NCBI GenBank assembly: GCA_001768735.1
Contig: MEMB01000002.1
Location: forward strand, 620,696 to 684,695
Source: Alphaproteobacteria bacterium GWF2_58_20
GTDB lineage: Bacteria; Pseudomonadota; Alphaproteobacteria; UBA1247
DNA length: 64,000 bases
Reading direction: 5' to 3'
Each line of letters begins with the position of its first letter. Position 1 is the stretch's first letter. Below the pieces are notes generated by a model that saw nothing but the letters and a program-made list of their open reading frames with translations, was not told the DNA's origin and searched no databases. Shown here one piece after another: positions 1 through 9,558 of the stretch. A program made the translations under genes and the position numbers.

Positions 1-22
1 TGCAAACCATCCCCGGTTTTTC

Positions 23-50
23 TTGCATTCAGAAAAGCAGGCGCTATAGT
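23..50 (+). promoter_or_regulatory. putative sigma70-type promoter for yajC-secD-secF
   Basis: TTGCAT (23-28), 16-nt spacer, TATAGT (45-50), just upstream of yajC. Confidence 0.45.
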
Positions 51-82
51 GCCCTTCATCGTTTCCATATGTGAGGTTTGCC

Positions 83-463
83 ATGTTCATTTCAACAGCT
101 TTCGCACAAAGCGCTGAAACTGCCGCCACCAGCGGCAATCTTTTCATGTCGCTCATGCCCCTTCTGGTCATCATTGTCATTTTCTATTTTCTGGTTTTCG
201 TACCCCAGAAGAAGCAAGCTCACGAACGTCTTTCCATGCTCAAGAACCTGCGGCGCGGCGATCGCGTCATCACCTCTGGCGGCATCTTTGGCACCATTCA
301 CCGCCTGCCTTCCGACGAGGAAGCCGTTCTGGAAATTTCCGAAGGCGTTCATGTCCGCGTCCTGCGCGCGCATCTGTCCACCGTCCGGCTCAAGGCTGGC
401 GCTGCAGATGAAACACCTGCAAACACCACCCCGGAAGACACCGTAGTGACGCCCAAGGAGTAA
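83..463 (+). CDS. yajC: preprotein translocase subunit YajC
   Basis: single TM segment then FVPQKKQAHERLSMLKNLRRGDRVITSGGIFGTI; followed by secD and secF. Confidence 0.93.
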   Translation: MFISTAFAQSAETAATSGNLFMSLMPLLVIIVIFYFLVFVPQKKQAHERLSMLKNLRRGDRVITSGGIFGTIHRLPSDEEAVLEISEGVHVRVLRAHLSTVRLKAGAADETPANTTPEDTVVTPKE

Positions 464-468
464 GAACC

Positions 469-2058
469 ATGAAGCAATATCCGAAATGGAAAATCATTCT
501 TGTCCTGTGCGTTTGCGCATGGGGCGTCATTTATACCCTGCCCAATTTTTTCCCGGCAGAAACGGTTGCCAATTTTGCCCAAGCCCACAAGCTTCCCTCC
601 TGGATGCCCTTGTACCGCACCAACCTGGGGCTTGACCTGCAGGGCGGATCCCATCTCCTTTTGCAGGTGGACGTCAAGGCTGCCGTCAATGAAAGCCTTT
701 CCAGCCTTCTTGATGGCGAATCAGGTATTCGCAAGCAACTGGAAAAAGAAGGCGTTGATGCCACGGACATCACGGTTGAGGATGGCAGCATCAAGCTTCA
801 TGTCGCCGATTTCGAAAGCCGCGAAAAGGCAGCCCGAATCATTTCCGACAGCGATAACGGGATTGTCACCGAAACAAATTCTGACGGCCGTCTGACCGCG
901 ACTTACAACGACCCCGCGATGAACCAGCTGCGTACCCGCTGGATGGAACAGTCCATCAGCATCGTGGAACGGCGCGTCAATGAAACCGGTACCCGTGAAC
1001 CCCTCATCCAGCAGCAGGGTGCAGACCGCATTGTGGTTCAGGTTCCCGGCCTTGACAATCCGGAACGCCTCAAGGCCCTTCTCGGCACCACTGCCAAGCT
1101 GACCTTCCAGGTTGTTGACGATTCCGTCACCGTCGCGGAAGCCTCCAGCGGACGGCGCCCCCCCGGCACGGAAATCCTCAAGGCTTCCGAAAAAGAAGGG
1201 GGCCGCATGGTTGTCAAGAAACGCATCGAAGTTGGCGGCGAAAAGCTCAAGGATGCCCGCCCCACCTTTGATGAATACAACAGGCCTTCTGTTTCCTTCC
1301 AGTTTGATTCCGCCGGTGCACGCCGTTTTGGCGAAACCACGGCCAAGAACATTGGCAAGCGTCTGGCCATTGTCCTTGACAAGACGGTCATCAGCGCGCC
1401 CCGCATCCAGTCGGAAATCCGCGAACGCGGCGTCATCACGGGCCAGTTCACCGTAGAGGAAGCTTCCGATCTTGCCCTCCTCCTGCGTTCCGGCGCCCTG
1501 CCCGCTCCCTTGCATATCCTTGAGGAACGGACGGTTGGTCCAAGCCTCGGCAGCGATTCCATCCGCCAGGGCAAGATTTCCGGTACGGTTTCCTTCCTGC
1601 TGGTCTCCGGCTTCATGGTTCTGACCTATGGACTGTTCGGCCTTTTTGCCTGCGCAGCGCTTGTTGCCAACATGGCCATCATCTTTGCAGCCATGTCGAT
1701 GCTGGAATCAACCCTGACGCTGCCCGGCATCGCCGGTATCGTGCTCACCATCGGCATGGCGGTGGACGCAAATGTGCTGATCTTTGAGCGTATCCGGGAG
1801 GAAACCGCCTCCGGAAGGAGTGCCATTGCCGCCATTGAAAACGGATTTGGCCGGGCCATGTCCACCATCATTGACTCGAATCTCACCACCCTCATCGCCG
1901 CAGCATTCATGTACAGCTTCGGTGCCGGGCCGGTGCGCGGATTTGCCGTCACCCTGACCATTGGCATCCTGGCCTCCATGTTTACGTCTATCACCTTCAC
2001 CCGGCTTCTGGTTGTCACCTGGTTCCGCAAAACGCGGCCAGCGCAACTCGGCATTTGA
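469..2058 (+). CDS. secD: protein translocase subunit SecD
   Basis: GLDLQGGSHLLLQVD, GMAVDANVLIFERIREE motifs; 529 aa. Confidence 0.97.
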   Translation: MKQYPKWKIILVLCVCAWGVIYTLPNFFPAETVANFAQAHKLPSWMPLYRTNLGLDLQGGSHLLLQVDVKAAVNESLSSLLDGESGIRKQLEKEGVDATDITVEDGSIKLHVADFESREKAARIISDSDNGIVTETNSDGRLTATYNDPAMNQLRTRWMEQSISIVERRVNETGTREPLIQQQGADRIVVQVPGLDNPERLKALLGTTAKLTFQVVDDSVTVAEASSGRRPPGTEILKASEKEGGRMVVKKRIEVGGEKLKDARPTFDEYNRPSVSFQFDSAGARRFGETTAKNIGKRLAIVLDKTVISAPRIQSEIRERGVITGQFTVEEASDLALLLRSGALPAPLHILEERTVGPSLGSDSIRQGKISGTVSFLLVSGFMVLTYGLFGLFACAALVANMAIIFAAMSMLESTLTLPGIAGIVLTIGMAVDANVLIFERIREETASGRSAIAAIENGFGRAMSTIIDSNLTTLIAAAFMYSFGAGPVRGFAVTLTIGILASMFTSITFTRLLVVTWFRKTRPAQLGI

Positions 2059-2075
2059 TTTTCGGAGACTGAAAG

Positions 2076-3008
2076 ATGAAATCCATACGTTTTTTTGCAA
2101 ACGCAGATTATGACTTCATGAGCAAGCGCTACTTTGCGTTCGCTTTCTCCGGCATCATCCTGGCCGCCTCGATCTTCCTTGTCATCACGCGGGGCCTCAA
2201 TTTCGGTATCGACTTCACGGGCGGCCTTCTCCTTGAAGTCCGCACCCAACAAGCCGCCAACATCGCTGAAATGCGCAACCAGATTGGTGAACTTGGCCTC
2301 GGGGATTATTCCCTGCAAACCATCGATTCCAACCGCGATGTCATGATCCGCGTCCAAGCGTCAGGCGATGCCGCCAGCGAACAGCAGGCCGTCATCGAAT
2401 CCATCAAGAACAAGCTGGGGCCGGATGTCGAATATCGCCGGGCAGAGTATGTTGGCCCTCAGGTAGGACGTGAACTCATTGAAAAGGGGACCATGGCTGT
2501 CCTGCTTTCCAGCCTTGGCATCCTGCTTTATGTCTGGTTCCGGTTTGAATGGCAGTTCGGTATCACCACCATCGTGTCTGTGGTGCATGATGTCATCGTC
2601 ATTCTTGGATTCTTCGCCCTGACCCAGATGGACTTCAACCTCACCACCATTGCCGCCATCCTGACAGTGGCCGGTTATTCGGTGAATGACACCATTGTGG
2701 TGCTGGACCGCGTGCGTGAAGATTTGCGCAAGTATCGCAAGATGGATCTTCACCAGCTCTTCAACAAGGCCATCAATGCAACCCTGTCACGCACCGTACT
2801 GACATCAGGCACCACCCTGCTGTCCATCGGTGCCCTGTGGCTGTTTGGCGGCGAAGTCCTGCGCAGCTTTGTGTCTTCGCTGCTGCTGGGCGTTGTCATT
2901 GGCACCTACTCCTCCATCTATGTGGCGACGCAGATGCTGCTTTACATGAACATCCGCCGCACATCCGGCAAGGATATCGGAGAAAGCACAGAAGCGGTTG
3001 CCGGATAA
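2076..3008 (+). CDS. secF: protein translocase subunit SecF
   Basis: GIDFTGGLLLEVRT, GYSVNDTIVVLDRVRE motifs. Confidence 0.97.
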   Translation: MKSIRFFANADYDFMSKRYFAFAFSGIILAASIFLVITRGLNFGIDFTGGLLLEVRTQQAANIAEMRNQIGELGLGDYSLQTIDSNRDVMIRVQASGDAASEQQAVIESIKNKLGPDVEYRRAEYVGPQVGRELIEKGTMAVLLSSLGILLYVWFRFEWQFGITTIVSVVHDVIVILGFFALTQMDFNLTTIAAILTVAGYSVNDTIVVLDRVREDLRKYRKMDLHQLFNKAINATLSRTVLTSGTTLLSIGALWLFGGEVLRSFVSSLLLGVVIGTYSSIYVATQMLLYMNIRRTSGKDIGESTEAVAG

Positions 3009-3049
3009 ACCCGGTGGGCCATGCGCCCAAAAGGCTTTCCACTTCCCCT

Positions 3050-3084
3050 AAAAAAAAGCCCGGCAGCGATGCCGGGCTTTTTTC
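3050..3084 (+). terminator. rho-independent terminator after secF
   Basis: AAAAAAGCCCGGCAGCGATGCCGGGCTTTTTT. Confidence 0.85.
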
Positions 3085-3109
3085 ACTTTCAAACTTTCCA
3101 AAGATGCGG

Positions 3110-3724
3110 TTAGCCTGCCATGGCCAGATTGTCTGCCGCAAATTCCCAGTTCGCCATGCGGTCCATAAAGGCTTCCAGAAACTTCTGCCGCGCATTGCGA
3201 TAATCAATGTAATAGGCATGTTCCCAGACATCGCAAACCAGCAGGGGACGCTTACCGTCCACAATGGGCGTATGGGCATTGGGTGTCTTGACAATCTCAA
3301 GTTTTCCGGCGGCATCAACCACAAGCCATATCCAGCCGCTGCCAAACTGCGCCATACCCGTTGCAACAAACTGCCTGCGGAAATCTTCCATGCTGCCAAA
3401 ATCCCGCAAAATCGCATTTTGCAGGACTTCCGGCATGGCAACAACCTGACGGGATGGAACCAGCGAACGCCAGAACATGGAATGGTTGAAGTGCTGCGCA
3501 GCATTGTTGAAAAGCGCCTGCATCTGCATATCCGGTTTTCCGGCACACGCGAGAACGACTTCTTCCAGTGTCTTGTTTTCAAGCCCTGTTCCAACCAGAA
3601 GGCGATTGGCGTTTTCAACATAAGCCCGGTGATGCTTTCCATGATGATATTCGAAGGTTTCCGGCGACATGTCGGGAAGCAGGGCATCTTTGCCAAAAGG
3701 CAATTCAGGGAGTTCAAATGTCAT
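3110..3724 (-). CDS. sodB: superoxide dismutase (Fe/Mn family)
   Basis: MTFELPELPFGKDALLPDMSPETFEYHHGKHHRAYVENAN and DVWEHAYYIDYRN signatures. Confidence 0.94.
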   Translation of the reverse strand: MTFELPELPFGKDALLPDMSPETFEYHHGKHHRAYVENANRLLVGTGLENKTLEEVVLACAGKPDMQMQALFNNAAQHFNHSMFWRSLVPSRQVVAMPEVLQNAILRDFGSMEDFRRQFVATGMAQFGSGWIWLVVDAAGKLEIVKTPNAHTPIVDGKRPLLVCDVWEHAYYIDYRNARQKFLEAFMDRMANWEFAADNLAMAG

Positions 3725-3763
3725 GAAAATCATCCTCTTTGTTGGTTAATCATTCCGCACGGA

Positions 3764-5119
3764 TCACGCCCCGGACAAAGCCTTGTCCAGATTTTTCAAC
3801 CATTCATGGGCGTCTGCCAGGGCGCGCTTTGCACAAGCTTCCTTACGTTCCCGTCCCTTCACTTTTCCCTCCGGTGGCGGGAAAATGCCAAAATTGATAT
3901 TCATGGGCTGGAACCCTGTGGCTTCTGTTCCCTGCACCACATGCCGAAGCATGGCTCCCAGCGCAGTTGTTGCAGGGGGAGGATCAATCGTGCATGAAAG
4001 AAGTTCTGCCGCCACAAAAAGGCCAGACAGGAGCCCAAGGGATGCACTTTCAACATACCCCTCACATCCTGCGACCTGTCCCGCGAAACGGATATGCGGA
4101 TGTGATTTCAACCGCAACTGGCTATCCAGAAGCTCAGGGCTGTTGAGAAACGTGTTGCGATGCATGCCGCCAAGACGAACAAACTCGGCATTTTCCAGCC
4201 CTGGAATCATGCGGAAAACCCGGATCTGCTCGCCATGTTTCAATTTCGTCTGGAACCCCACCATGTTGTAAAGGGTTCCCTCCGTATTGTCCCGACGCAG
4301 CTGTACAACGGCATACGGCCAGCGTCCTGTCCGCGGATCCGTGAGCCCCACCGGTTTCATGGGGCCAAAACGCAAGGTGTCCACACCGCGCTCCGCCATG
4401 ACTTCTATGGGCAGGCATCCTTCAAAATAGGGAACATTTTCCCAATCATGGAACGAAACCTTCTCCGCCGCCATCAGGGCTGCGTAAAAGGCAAGGTATT
4501 CCTCTCGGTTCATCGGGCAATTGATATAATCGCCTTCCGCATTGTCACTATGCTCTTCCCCCTTGCGGTAACGGGAAGCAATGAACGCCCTGTCCATGTC
4601 AATGCTCTCAGCCAGGGCAATCGGAGCCAGGGCATCAAAAAAATGCAGGGTTTTCGTTCCTGCCTTGCGACGGATATCTTCCGCCAAGGCGTCCGATGTC
4701 AGTGGCCCTGTGGCAATGATGACCTTCCCCCCTTCATCGGAAGGGAGATGTTCCATTTCCTCTATTTTGATGGAAAAATTGGAAAAGCCCTGCAACTTCT
4801 CAAGAATGAAGGCGGAGAAATCGTCCCTGTCAACCGCAAGCGCCCCACCGGCCGGAATGCGTGCATGATCCGCAGCCGCCATGATGAGCGATCCTGCCTG
4901 CCGCATTTCCTCATGCATCACACCAACGGCATTGTGCAGGGGATCATCAGAACGCAGGGAGTTGGAACATACAAGCTCAGCCAACCCAGCCGTTTTATGC
5001 GCAGGGGTGGATTTTGCCGGCCGCATTTCATGCAAAACCACAGGAATGCCACGCCGAAGCAGCTGGAAAGTTGCCTCGCACCCCGCCAGACCGCCACCAA
5101 TAACATGCACGCTTTTCAA
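3764..5119 (-). CDS. trmFO: methylenetetrahydrofolate--tRNA-(uracil-5-)-methyltransferase TrmFO
   Basis: [46 protein letters not shown]. Confidence 0.95.
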   Translation of the reverse strand: MKSVHVIGGGLAGCEATFQLLRRGIPVVLHEMRPAKSTPAHKTAGLAELVCSNSLRSDDPLHNAVGVMHEEMRQAGSLIMAAADHARIPAGGALAVDRDDFSAFILEKLQGFSNFSIKIEEMEHLPSDEGGKVIIATGPLTSDALAEDIRRKAGTKTLHFFDALAPIALAESIDMDRAFIASRYRKGEEHSDNAEGDYINCPMNREEYLAFYAALMAAEKVSFHDWENVPYFEGCLPIEVMAERGVDTLRFGPMKPVGLTDPRTGRWPYAVVQLRRDNTEGTLYNMVGFQTKLKHGEQIRVFRMIPGLENAEFVRLGGMHRNTFLNSPELLDSQLRLKSHPHIRFAGQVAGCEGYVESASLGLLSGLFVAAELLSCTIDPPPATTALGAMLRHVVQGTEATGFQPMNINFGIFPPPEGKVKGRERKEACAKRALADAHEWLKNLDKALSGA

Positions 5120-5129
5120 AAAGGCATCC

Positions 5130-5396
5130 TCAATTCAGGGAAAAACACTCACTCTGCAGGCTCATCCCCGAAGAACGATAAAGGTTGGACAGCTTGCAGT
5201 GGACATACTTCCCGTTAAGTTCAAGAAGGACACCATCCAGCCGCTGCGTGGCAAAAGCCTGCGTAATCATCCAGCCTTCATTCAAGAGACTGTCCAGCGA
5301 TTTTGCCACCGGATCATACCGGCTATCAAGCGCGGCTGCACGCGCCGATCCCGCCAGAAGGACGAGTGCCACTCCCATTAAAAACAGACGTTTCAT
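5130..5396 (-). CDS. small secreted hypothetical protein
   Basis: 88 aa with signal peptide [20 protein letters not shown]; directly upstream of trmFO, same strand. Confidence 0.6.
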   Translation of the reverse strand: MKRLFLMGVALVLLAGSARAAALDSRYDPVAKSLDSLLNEGWMITQAFATQRLDGVLLELNGKYVHCKLSNLYRSSGMSLQSECFSLN

Positions 5397-5563
5397 TGCA
5401 TAATCCTCCCATTACCCTCAACATCCTGCAAACCTATCAAAAAACCAACAAATTTTCAATACTATAGCATGATTATCAAAAAAAAGCTGGAAATCCGTGA
5501 CTTCATCGGCTAAAAGGCCGAGCTTTGCATTTAATACTCCATTAACCAAAACAAGGAAAAAGA

Positions 5564-6871
5564 ATGGCCCGCTTTTTTGTTCTTCCTGTTGTCGTCATCC
5601 TGTCCTGCGCAGCTGGCAGCGCCTTTGCTTCCGGCTTCCAGCTCCGCGAACAGGATCCCGCCGCCCAGGGCACAGCCTTTGCTGGCGTTACCGCAGGAAC
5701 AGGCGACCTTTCCGCCATGTTCTTCAACCCTGCCGCAGCCGCCCTTGTTGATGGCACACAATTTGAGGCCGGTGGCAGCTTCATTGCCCCCACCACAAAA
5801 CTCAAGAATGCATCCGGCACCTATTTCCTTGGTGGCGGCGCCATCTCAGGCCCGACGACCCATGAAGATTCGGCCATGAACGCCCTTGTCCCGTCCCTTT
5901 ACGCCTCCCATGAAATCGAACCTGGCGTGCATGTTGGCATCAGCGTGACAGCACCTTACGGCATGGTTACCAAGTATGACACCAATTGGGTTGGCCGCTA
6001 TCATGCCTTACGCTCCAAACTCAAGACCATCAATGTCACGCCTTCGGTTTCCTATGAAGTCTCCCCCACCCTGAATATTGGCGGCGGTTTCATGATGGAA
6101 TACGCCAAGGCTGACCTCACCAACGCCATCGATTTTGGCACGATTCTTGGCGTTCCGGGTGCAGCGGATGGATTTGGCCGCCTTGAAGGAAGCGACCTGA
6201 GCTACGGCTTCAATGCCGGATTGACATGGCAGGCAACGCCTGCAACGCGCATGGGCGCATCATTTCGTTCACGCGTGGCCCATACGCTGAAGGGAAATGC
6301 CACATTTTCCGGCGTTCCAGCCGTCCCGGCGCTACAGGCCGCATTCGCCTACACTTCCGCCAAGGCCAAGCTGGCCATCCCGGCCGTTTACAGCTTTGGC
6401 ATCACCCATGATTTCTCCCCGGAATGGAGCATAATGGCAGAGGCAGACCGCACCATGTGGTCTTCCTTCAAGGAACTGCGGGTGGATTTTGCCAACCCCC
6501 TCAAATCCGATTCCGTAACCGATGAAAATTGGCAGGATGTCTGGTTCTTCTCGCTAGGCACTGAATATCGCCCCACGGAAAAATGGACCCTGCGCATGGG
6601 CGTTGCCTATGACAAGTCCCCGGTTCCGGAAGTTGACCGCACCCCACGCATTCCTGACCAGGACCGTCGCTGGGTGTCTCTTGGCGCCAGCTACAAGTTC
6701 ACCGACACCATCAGTCTTGATGGTGCCTTCACCCACATTTTCGTGGATGATGCCATCCTGAACCTGCAGGACCTTGGACCCGGAACCGTTAATTACCTGC
6801 GGGGCGATGTGACGGGAACCTTTGAGAATGAAGTCGACATTTTCTCAGCCCGCATGAATTTCAAATTTTAG
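5564..6871 (+). CDS. OmpP1/FadL-family outer membrane transport protein
   Basis: signal peptide, SGFQLREQDPAAQGTAFAGVTAG N-terminus, terminal Phe; 435 aa. Confidence 0.9.
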   Translation: MARFFVLPVVVILSCAAGSAFASGFQLREQDPAAQGTAFAGVTAGTGDLSAMFFNPAAAALVDGTQFEAGGSFIAPTTKLKNASGTYFLGGGAISGPTTHEDSAMNALVPSLYASHEIEPGVHVGISVTAPYGMVTKYDTNWVGRYHALRSKLKTINVTPSVSYEVSPTLNIGGGFMMEYAKADLTNAIDFGTILGVPGAADGFGRLEGSDLSYGFNAGLTWQATPATRMGASFRSRVAHTLKGNATFSGVPAVPALQAAFAYTSAKAKLAIPAVYSFGITHDFSPEWSIMAEADRTMWSSFKELRVDFANPLKSDSVTDENWQDVWFFSLGTEYRPTEKWTLRMGVAYDKSPVPEVDRTPRIPDQDRRWVSLGASYKFTDTISLDGAFTHIFVDDAILNLQDLGPGTVNYLRGDVTGTFENEVDIFSARMNFKF

Positions 6872-7035
6872 AGCCTTTAACGTTTAGATTGAACAATTCC
6901 TGTTGATCTTGGGATGCGCCAGACCGCAAGGCGCAAACCGCGGGGCGATGCGGGCATCGTCCAAGGTTTGAAAACACGGCGGATGGCCATCAAAAGGCAA
7001 CAGGGGTATTCAAGATGAACGTTAAATGCTCTAAA
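6867..7035. repeat. small element with 18-bp terminal inverted repeats (MITE-like)
   Basis: left end TTTAGAGCCTTTAACGTT (6867-6884) versus reverse complement of right end TTTAGAGCATTTAACGTT (7018-7035): 17/18 identical; no coding capacity. Confidence 0.6.
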
Positions 7036-7052
7036 GTCAGGCAGCTTTCCAT

Positions 7053-7087
7053 GAAAACGGCGGCCAGATGGGGCCGCCGTTTTCTTT
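7053..7087 (+). terminator. rho-independent terminator downstream of the FadL gene
   Basis: AAAACGGCGGCCagatgGGGCCGCCGTTTTCTTTTTT. Confidence 0.8.
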
Positions 7088-7109
7088 TTTCACTTTTACA
7101 GGATCGTGA

Positions 7110-7232
7110 CTAAAACGCGACGGTTTCCCTTTCCGCAAAAGCAACAGACATGAAGGTGTTGGCCAGCATTTCTTCCGCCGACAGATGATCACCCGCCCCA
7201 ATGAGGGCGATATGGAGTTTCTTTTCTGTCAT
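7110..7232 (-). CDS. possible 40-aa small protein
   Basis: MTEKKLHIALIGAGDHLSAEEMLANTFMSVAFAERETVAF* preceded by AAAGGA; overlaps the 3' end of the ADP-ribosylglycohydrolase gene by 44 bp. Confidence 0.35.
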   Translation of the reverse strand: MTEKKLHIALIGAGDHLSAEEMLANTFMSVAFAERETVAF

Positions 7233-8352
7233 ATTGCATCCTTTCAGGCGCGATGCCACAAAACTGTTTGGCCATGTTCATGATCCCCACCCGCTGCACA
7301 AGGACATCACCCCATTCAGGCGGTACATTCATATCGGCAGCGCCGAGGACATTCCCTACAATGGCGGCAACCGAATCACTGTCGCCTCCATGGTTGGCGG
7401 CAATGACCAGCGCGTGTTTTGCCCCGCGCTGCGCACACAAAACCGCATAAACCACCTGGGCAAGAACCGGCCCCGCCAGAAACGGGTTCCTGACGCCAAT
7501 TTCCGCAGGCAGGGCATTGATGGCATCCAGGCTGTGCGGTGTCTGCCGGAAACGTTCCTCCGCCTTGTCCATAAAGGCCAGAACATTACAGATTCCTTCT
7601 GCATAAAGCGGATCTGACAGAAAACCCTGCATGACCTTGCGGGTTTCATTAAGCCAATCCCTGTCCATGGCCGCAAAATGAACAAAAAGGGCAACAGCGC
7701 CCGTTGCCACAAAAGCTGTCTGGTTCCCGTGCGTCAATGCCGCGTTTTCACAAGCCAATTCAAACACCCGCGCAGAAGAAATCCCCGGCAGGAACGCCAG
7801 CGGCACAACCCGCATCATGCCGCCGCAACCCGGATTGGGGCCACGCGTCATGCGTCCCCGCACCTCGCGGGCATAAGCCAGCGGCTGGGCCACCGATCCG
7901 GGAGCATCCTCATGCAGCGCGGCAATGGTGCCGCGCCCGGCCCCGCATGGAAACCAGAAGGCCTTGACCACATCGGGCCATGCAATGGCGGGATCACATT
8001 TTTCTGCCAGCGCCTCTCCGCCCAGCTGGCGGCTTCCCCATTGCAGGTATCCCTGCCAAAGAAAATGCCGCATGATTTCGGTAAAATCCGGGGAATCCGG
8101 AGCCGCCTTTTGGCAGGCAAGAACAAGGGCCGAGGCTGTGGTCATGGCCATGGTGGTATCATCCGTGACCTGGCCTGCGGGGATCACACCTTCGACATCG
8201 CCCCAGTGCGACATGCTTTCAACCAGCCTGTCCAACCCTTCCGGCCCATAAAGCGCCCGGATTTCCTCAAGGCTGCGCACACCCTCAATGGGGGCACCAA
8301 GGCAATCCCCACAGGCTCCAAGCAGAAAAGATTTCTGAATACGATCGATCAT
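7189..8352 (-). CDS. ADP-ribosylglycohydrolase family protein (DraG-like)
   Basis: LLGACGDCLGAPIEG, GQVTDDTTMAM, NHGGDSDSVAAIVGNVLGA metal-binding motifs. Confidence 0.9.
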   Translation of the reverse strand: MIDRIQKSFLLGACGDCLGAPIEGVRSLEEIRALYGPEGLDRLVESMSHWGDVEGVIPAGQVTDDTTMAMTTASALVLACQKAAPDSPDFTEIMRHFLWQGYLQWGSRQLGGEALAEKCDPAIAWPDVVKAFWFPCGAGRGTIAALHEDAPGSVAQPLAYAREVRGRMTRGPNPGCGGMMRVVPLAFLPGISSARVFELACENAALTHGNQTAFVATGAVALFVHFAAMDRDWLNETRKVMQGFLSDPLYAEGICNVLAFMDKAEERFRQTPHSLDAINALPAEIGVRNPFLAGPVLAQVVYAVLCAQRGAKHALVIAANHGGDSDSVAAIVGNVLGAADMNVPPEWGDVLVQRVGIMNMAKQFCGIAPERMQYDRKETPYRPHWGG

Positions 8353-8369
8353 GGAAAATATCTTACAAC

Positions 8370-8403
8370 AAAAAACGGCAACCCAAAAGGCTGCCGTTTT
8401 TGA
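8370..8403 (-). terminator. terminator after tRNA-Glu
   Basis: AAAAACGGCAacccaaaaggcTGCCGTTTTT between the tRNA-Glu 3' end and the next gene. Confidence 0.75.
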
Positions 8404-8407
8404 AAGT

Positions 8408-8483
8408 TGGCGTTCCCTACGGGATTCGAACCCGTGTCACCACCGTGAAAGGGTAGTGTCCTAGGCCTCTAGACGAAGGGAAC
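8408..8483 (-). tRNA. tRNA-Glu (anticodon TTC), CCA encoded
   Basis: reverse complement GTTCCCTTCGTCTAGAGGCCTAGGACACTACCCTTTCACGGTGGTGACACGGGTTCGAATCCCGTAGGGAACGCCA folds as a cloverleaf. Confidence 0.96.
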
Positions 8484-8589
8484 ACTGACAGGCGCCCTTG
8501 TAGCTGCACTTTCTTTCCAACGCAAGCGATTTTTATGCCAAATCCATTTTTTTTGACAAGCCCCTACCAAGTGTCGTACACGAACGTCC

Positions 8590-9558
8590 ATGAACATGTC
8601 TGTCCATCCTGAAAAGATTTCCCCGCATCTCCGTCACCTGATACAGGCGGAAGACGGAAATGGCCCCATTACACGCCAATTTTGCGCCTCACGGGAAGAA
8701 GATGTCTTGATGCCCGATGAACGGGATGATCCCATTGGCGACGAAGCCCATTCCCCCCTTCCCGGCCTCATCCACCGCTACCCGGACCGCGTTCTTCTTC
8801 TGCCCACGCAAGATTGCGCCAGCCATTGCCGGTTCTGTTTCCGGCGCACCCGTCCGCAGAAATCCGCCATCATGAACGATGAAGCCCTGAAAGATGCCCT
8901 TGCCTACATCCGCACCCATGCCGAAATCCGGGAAGTCGTCCTGTCCGGAGGAGACCCGCTGACCCTGCCCCCCGAAAAACTCTCGCGGCTCCTCACCTCC
9001 CTTGATTCCATTTCCCATCTGATATTCCTGCGCATTCACACCCGCATGCCCATCACCAACCCGAAAGCCATCACAAAAAAACGGTTGTCCGCACTCACCA
9101 CAAAAAACCACCCCCTCTGGATGGTCCTGCATGTCAACCACAGCTCTGAACTGACGCCGGAATGCCTTGATTCCTGCCGCAAGATGCAGACCATGGGAAT
9201 TCCTCTCCTTGCCCAGACCGTTCTTTTGCGCGGCATCAATGACGACACCGATACCTTGGCCACCCTTTTCCGAACCATGGCGGCCAACCGCATCCAGCCT
9301 TATTACCTGCACCATCCAGACCTGGTGCCGGGCACCAGCCATTTCCGGGTTTCCCTGAAAAGGGGACGGGAGATATATGCCGCCCTGCGCGGCAAACTGT
9401 CCGGATTTTGCATCCCCCATTACGTCCTTGACCTGCCGGGCGGACATGGCAAGGTTTCCATCGCAACCGATGCCATTGAAACCCTCAAGGGGGAAAACAC
9501 CGCCACGATCCGCGACCGTTCCGGTCGCATCCATGAATATCCCGGACATTCATCCTGA
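8590..9558 (+). CDS. KamA-family radical SAM protein (lysine 2,3-aminomutase / EF-P lysine aminomutase-like)
   Basis: LLPTQDCASHCRFCFRRTRP (CxxxCxxC), VVLSGGDPLTLPPEKL, LDLPGGHGKV. Confidence 0.9.
   Translation: MNMSVHPEKISPHLRHLIQAEDGNGPITRQFCASREEDVLMPDERDDPIGDEAHSPLPGLIHRYPDRVLLLPTQDCASHCRFCFRRTRPQKSAIMNDEALKDALAYIRTHAEIREVVLSGGDPLTLPPEKLSRLLTSLDSISHLIFLRIHTRMPITNPKAITKKRLSALTTKNHPLWMVLHVNHSSELTPECLDSCRKMQTMGIPLLAQTVLLRGINDDTDTLATLFRTMAANRIQPYYLHHPDLVPGTSHFRVSLKRGREIYAALRGKLSGFCIPHYVLDLPGGHGKVSIATDAIETLKGENTATIRDRSGRIHEYPGHSS

Noticed and set aside
4160-5218. 352-aa plus-strand ORF
   Set aside because: Antisense to trmFO; no motif.
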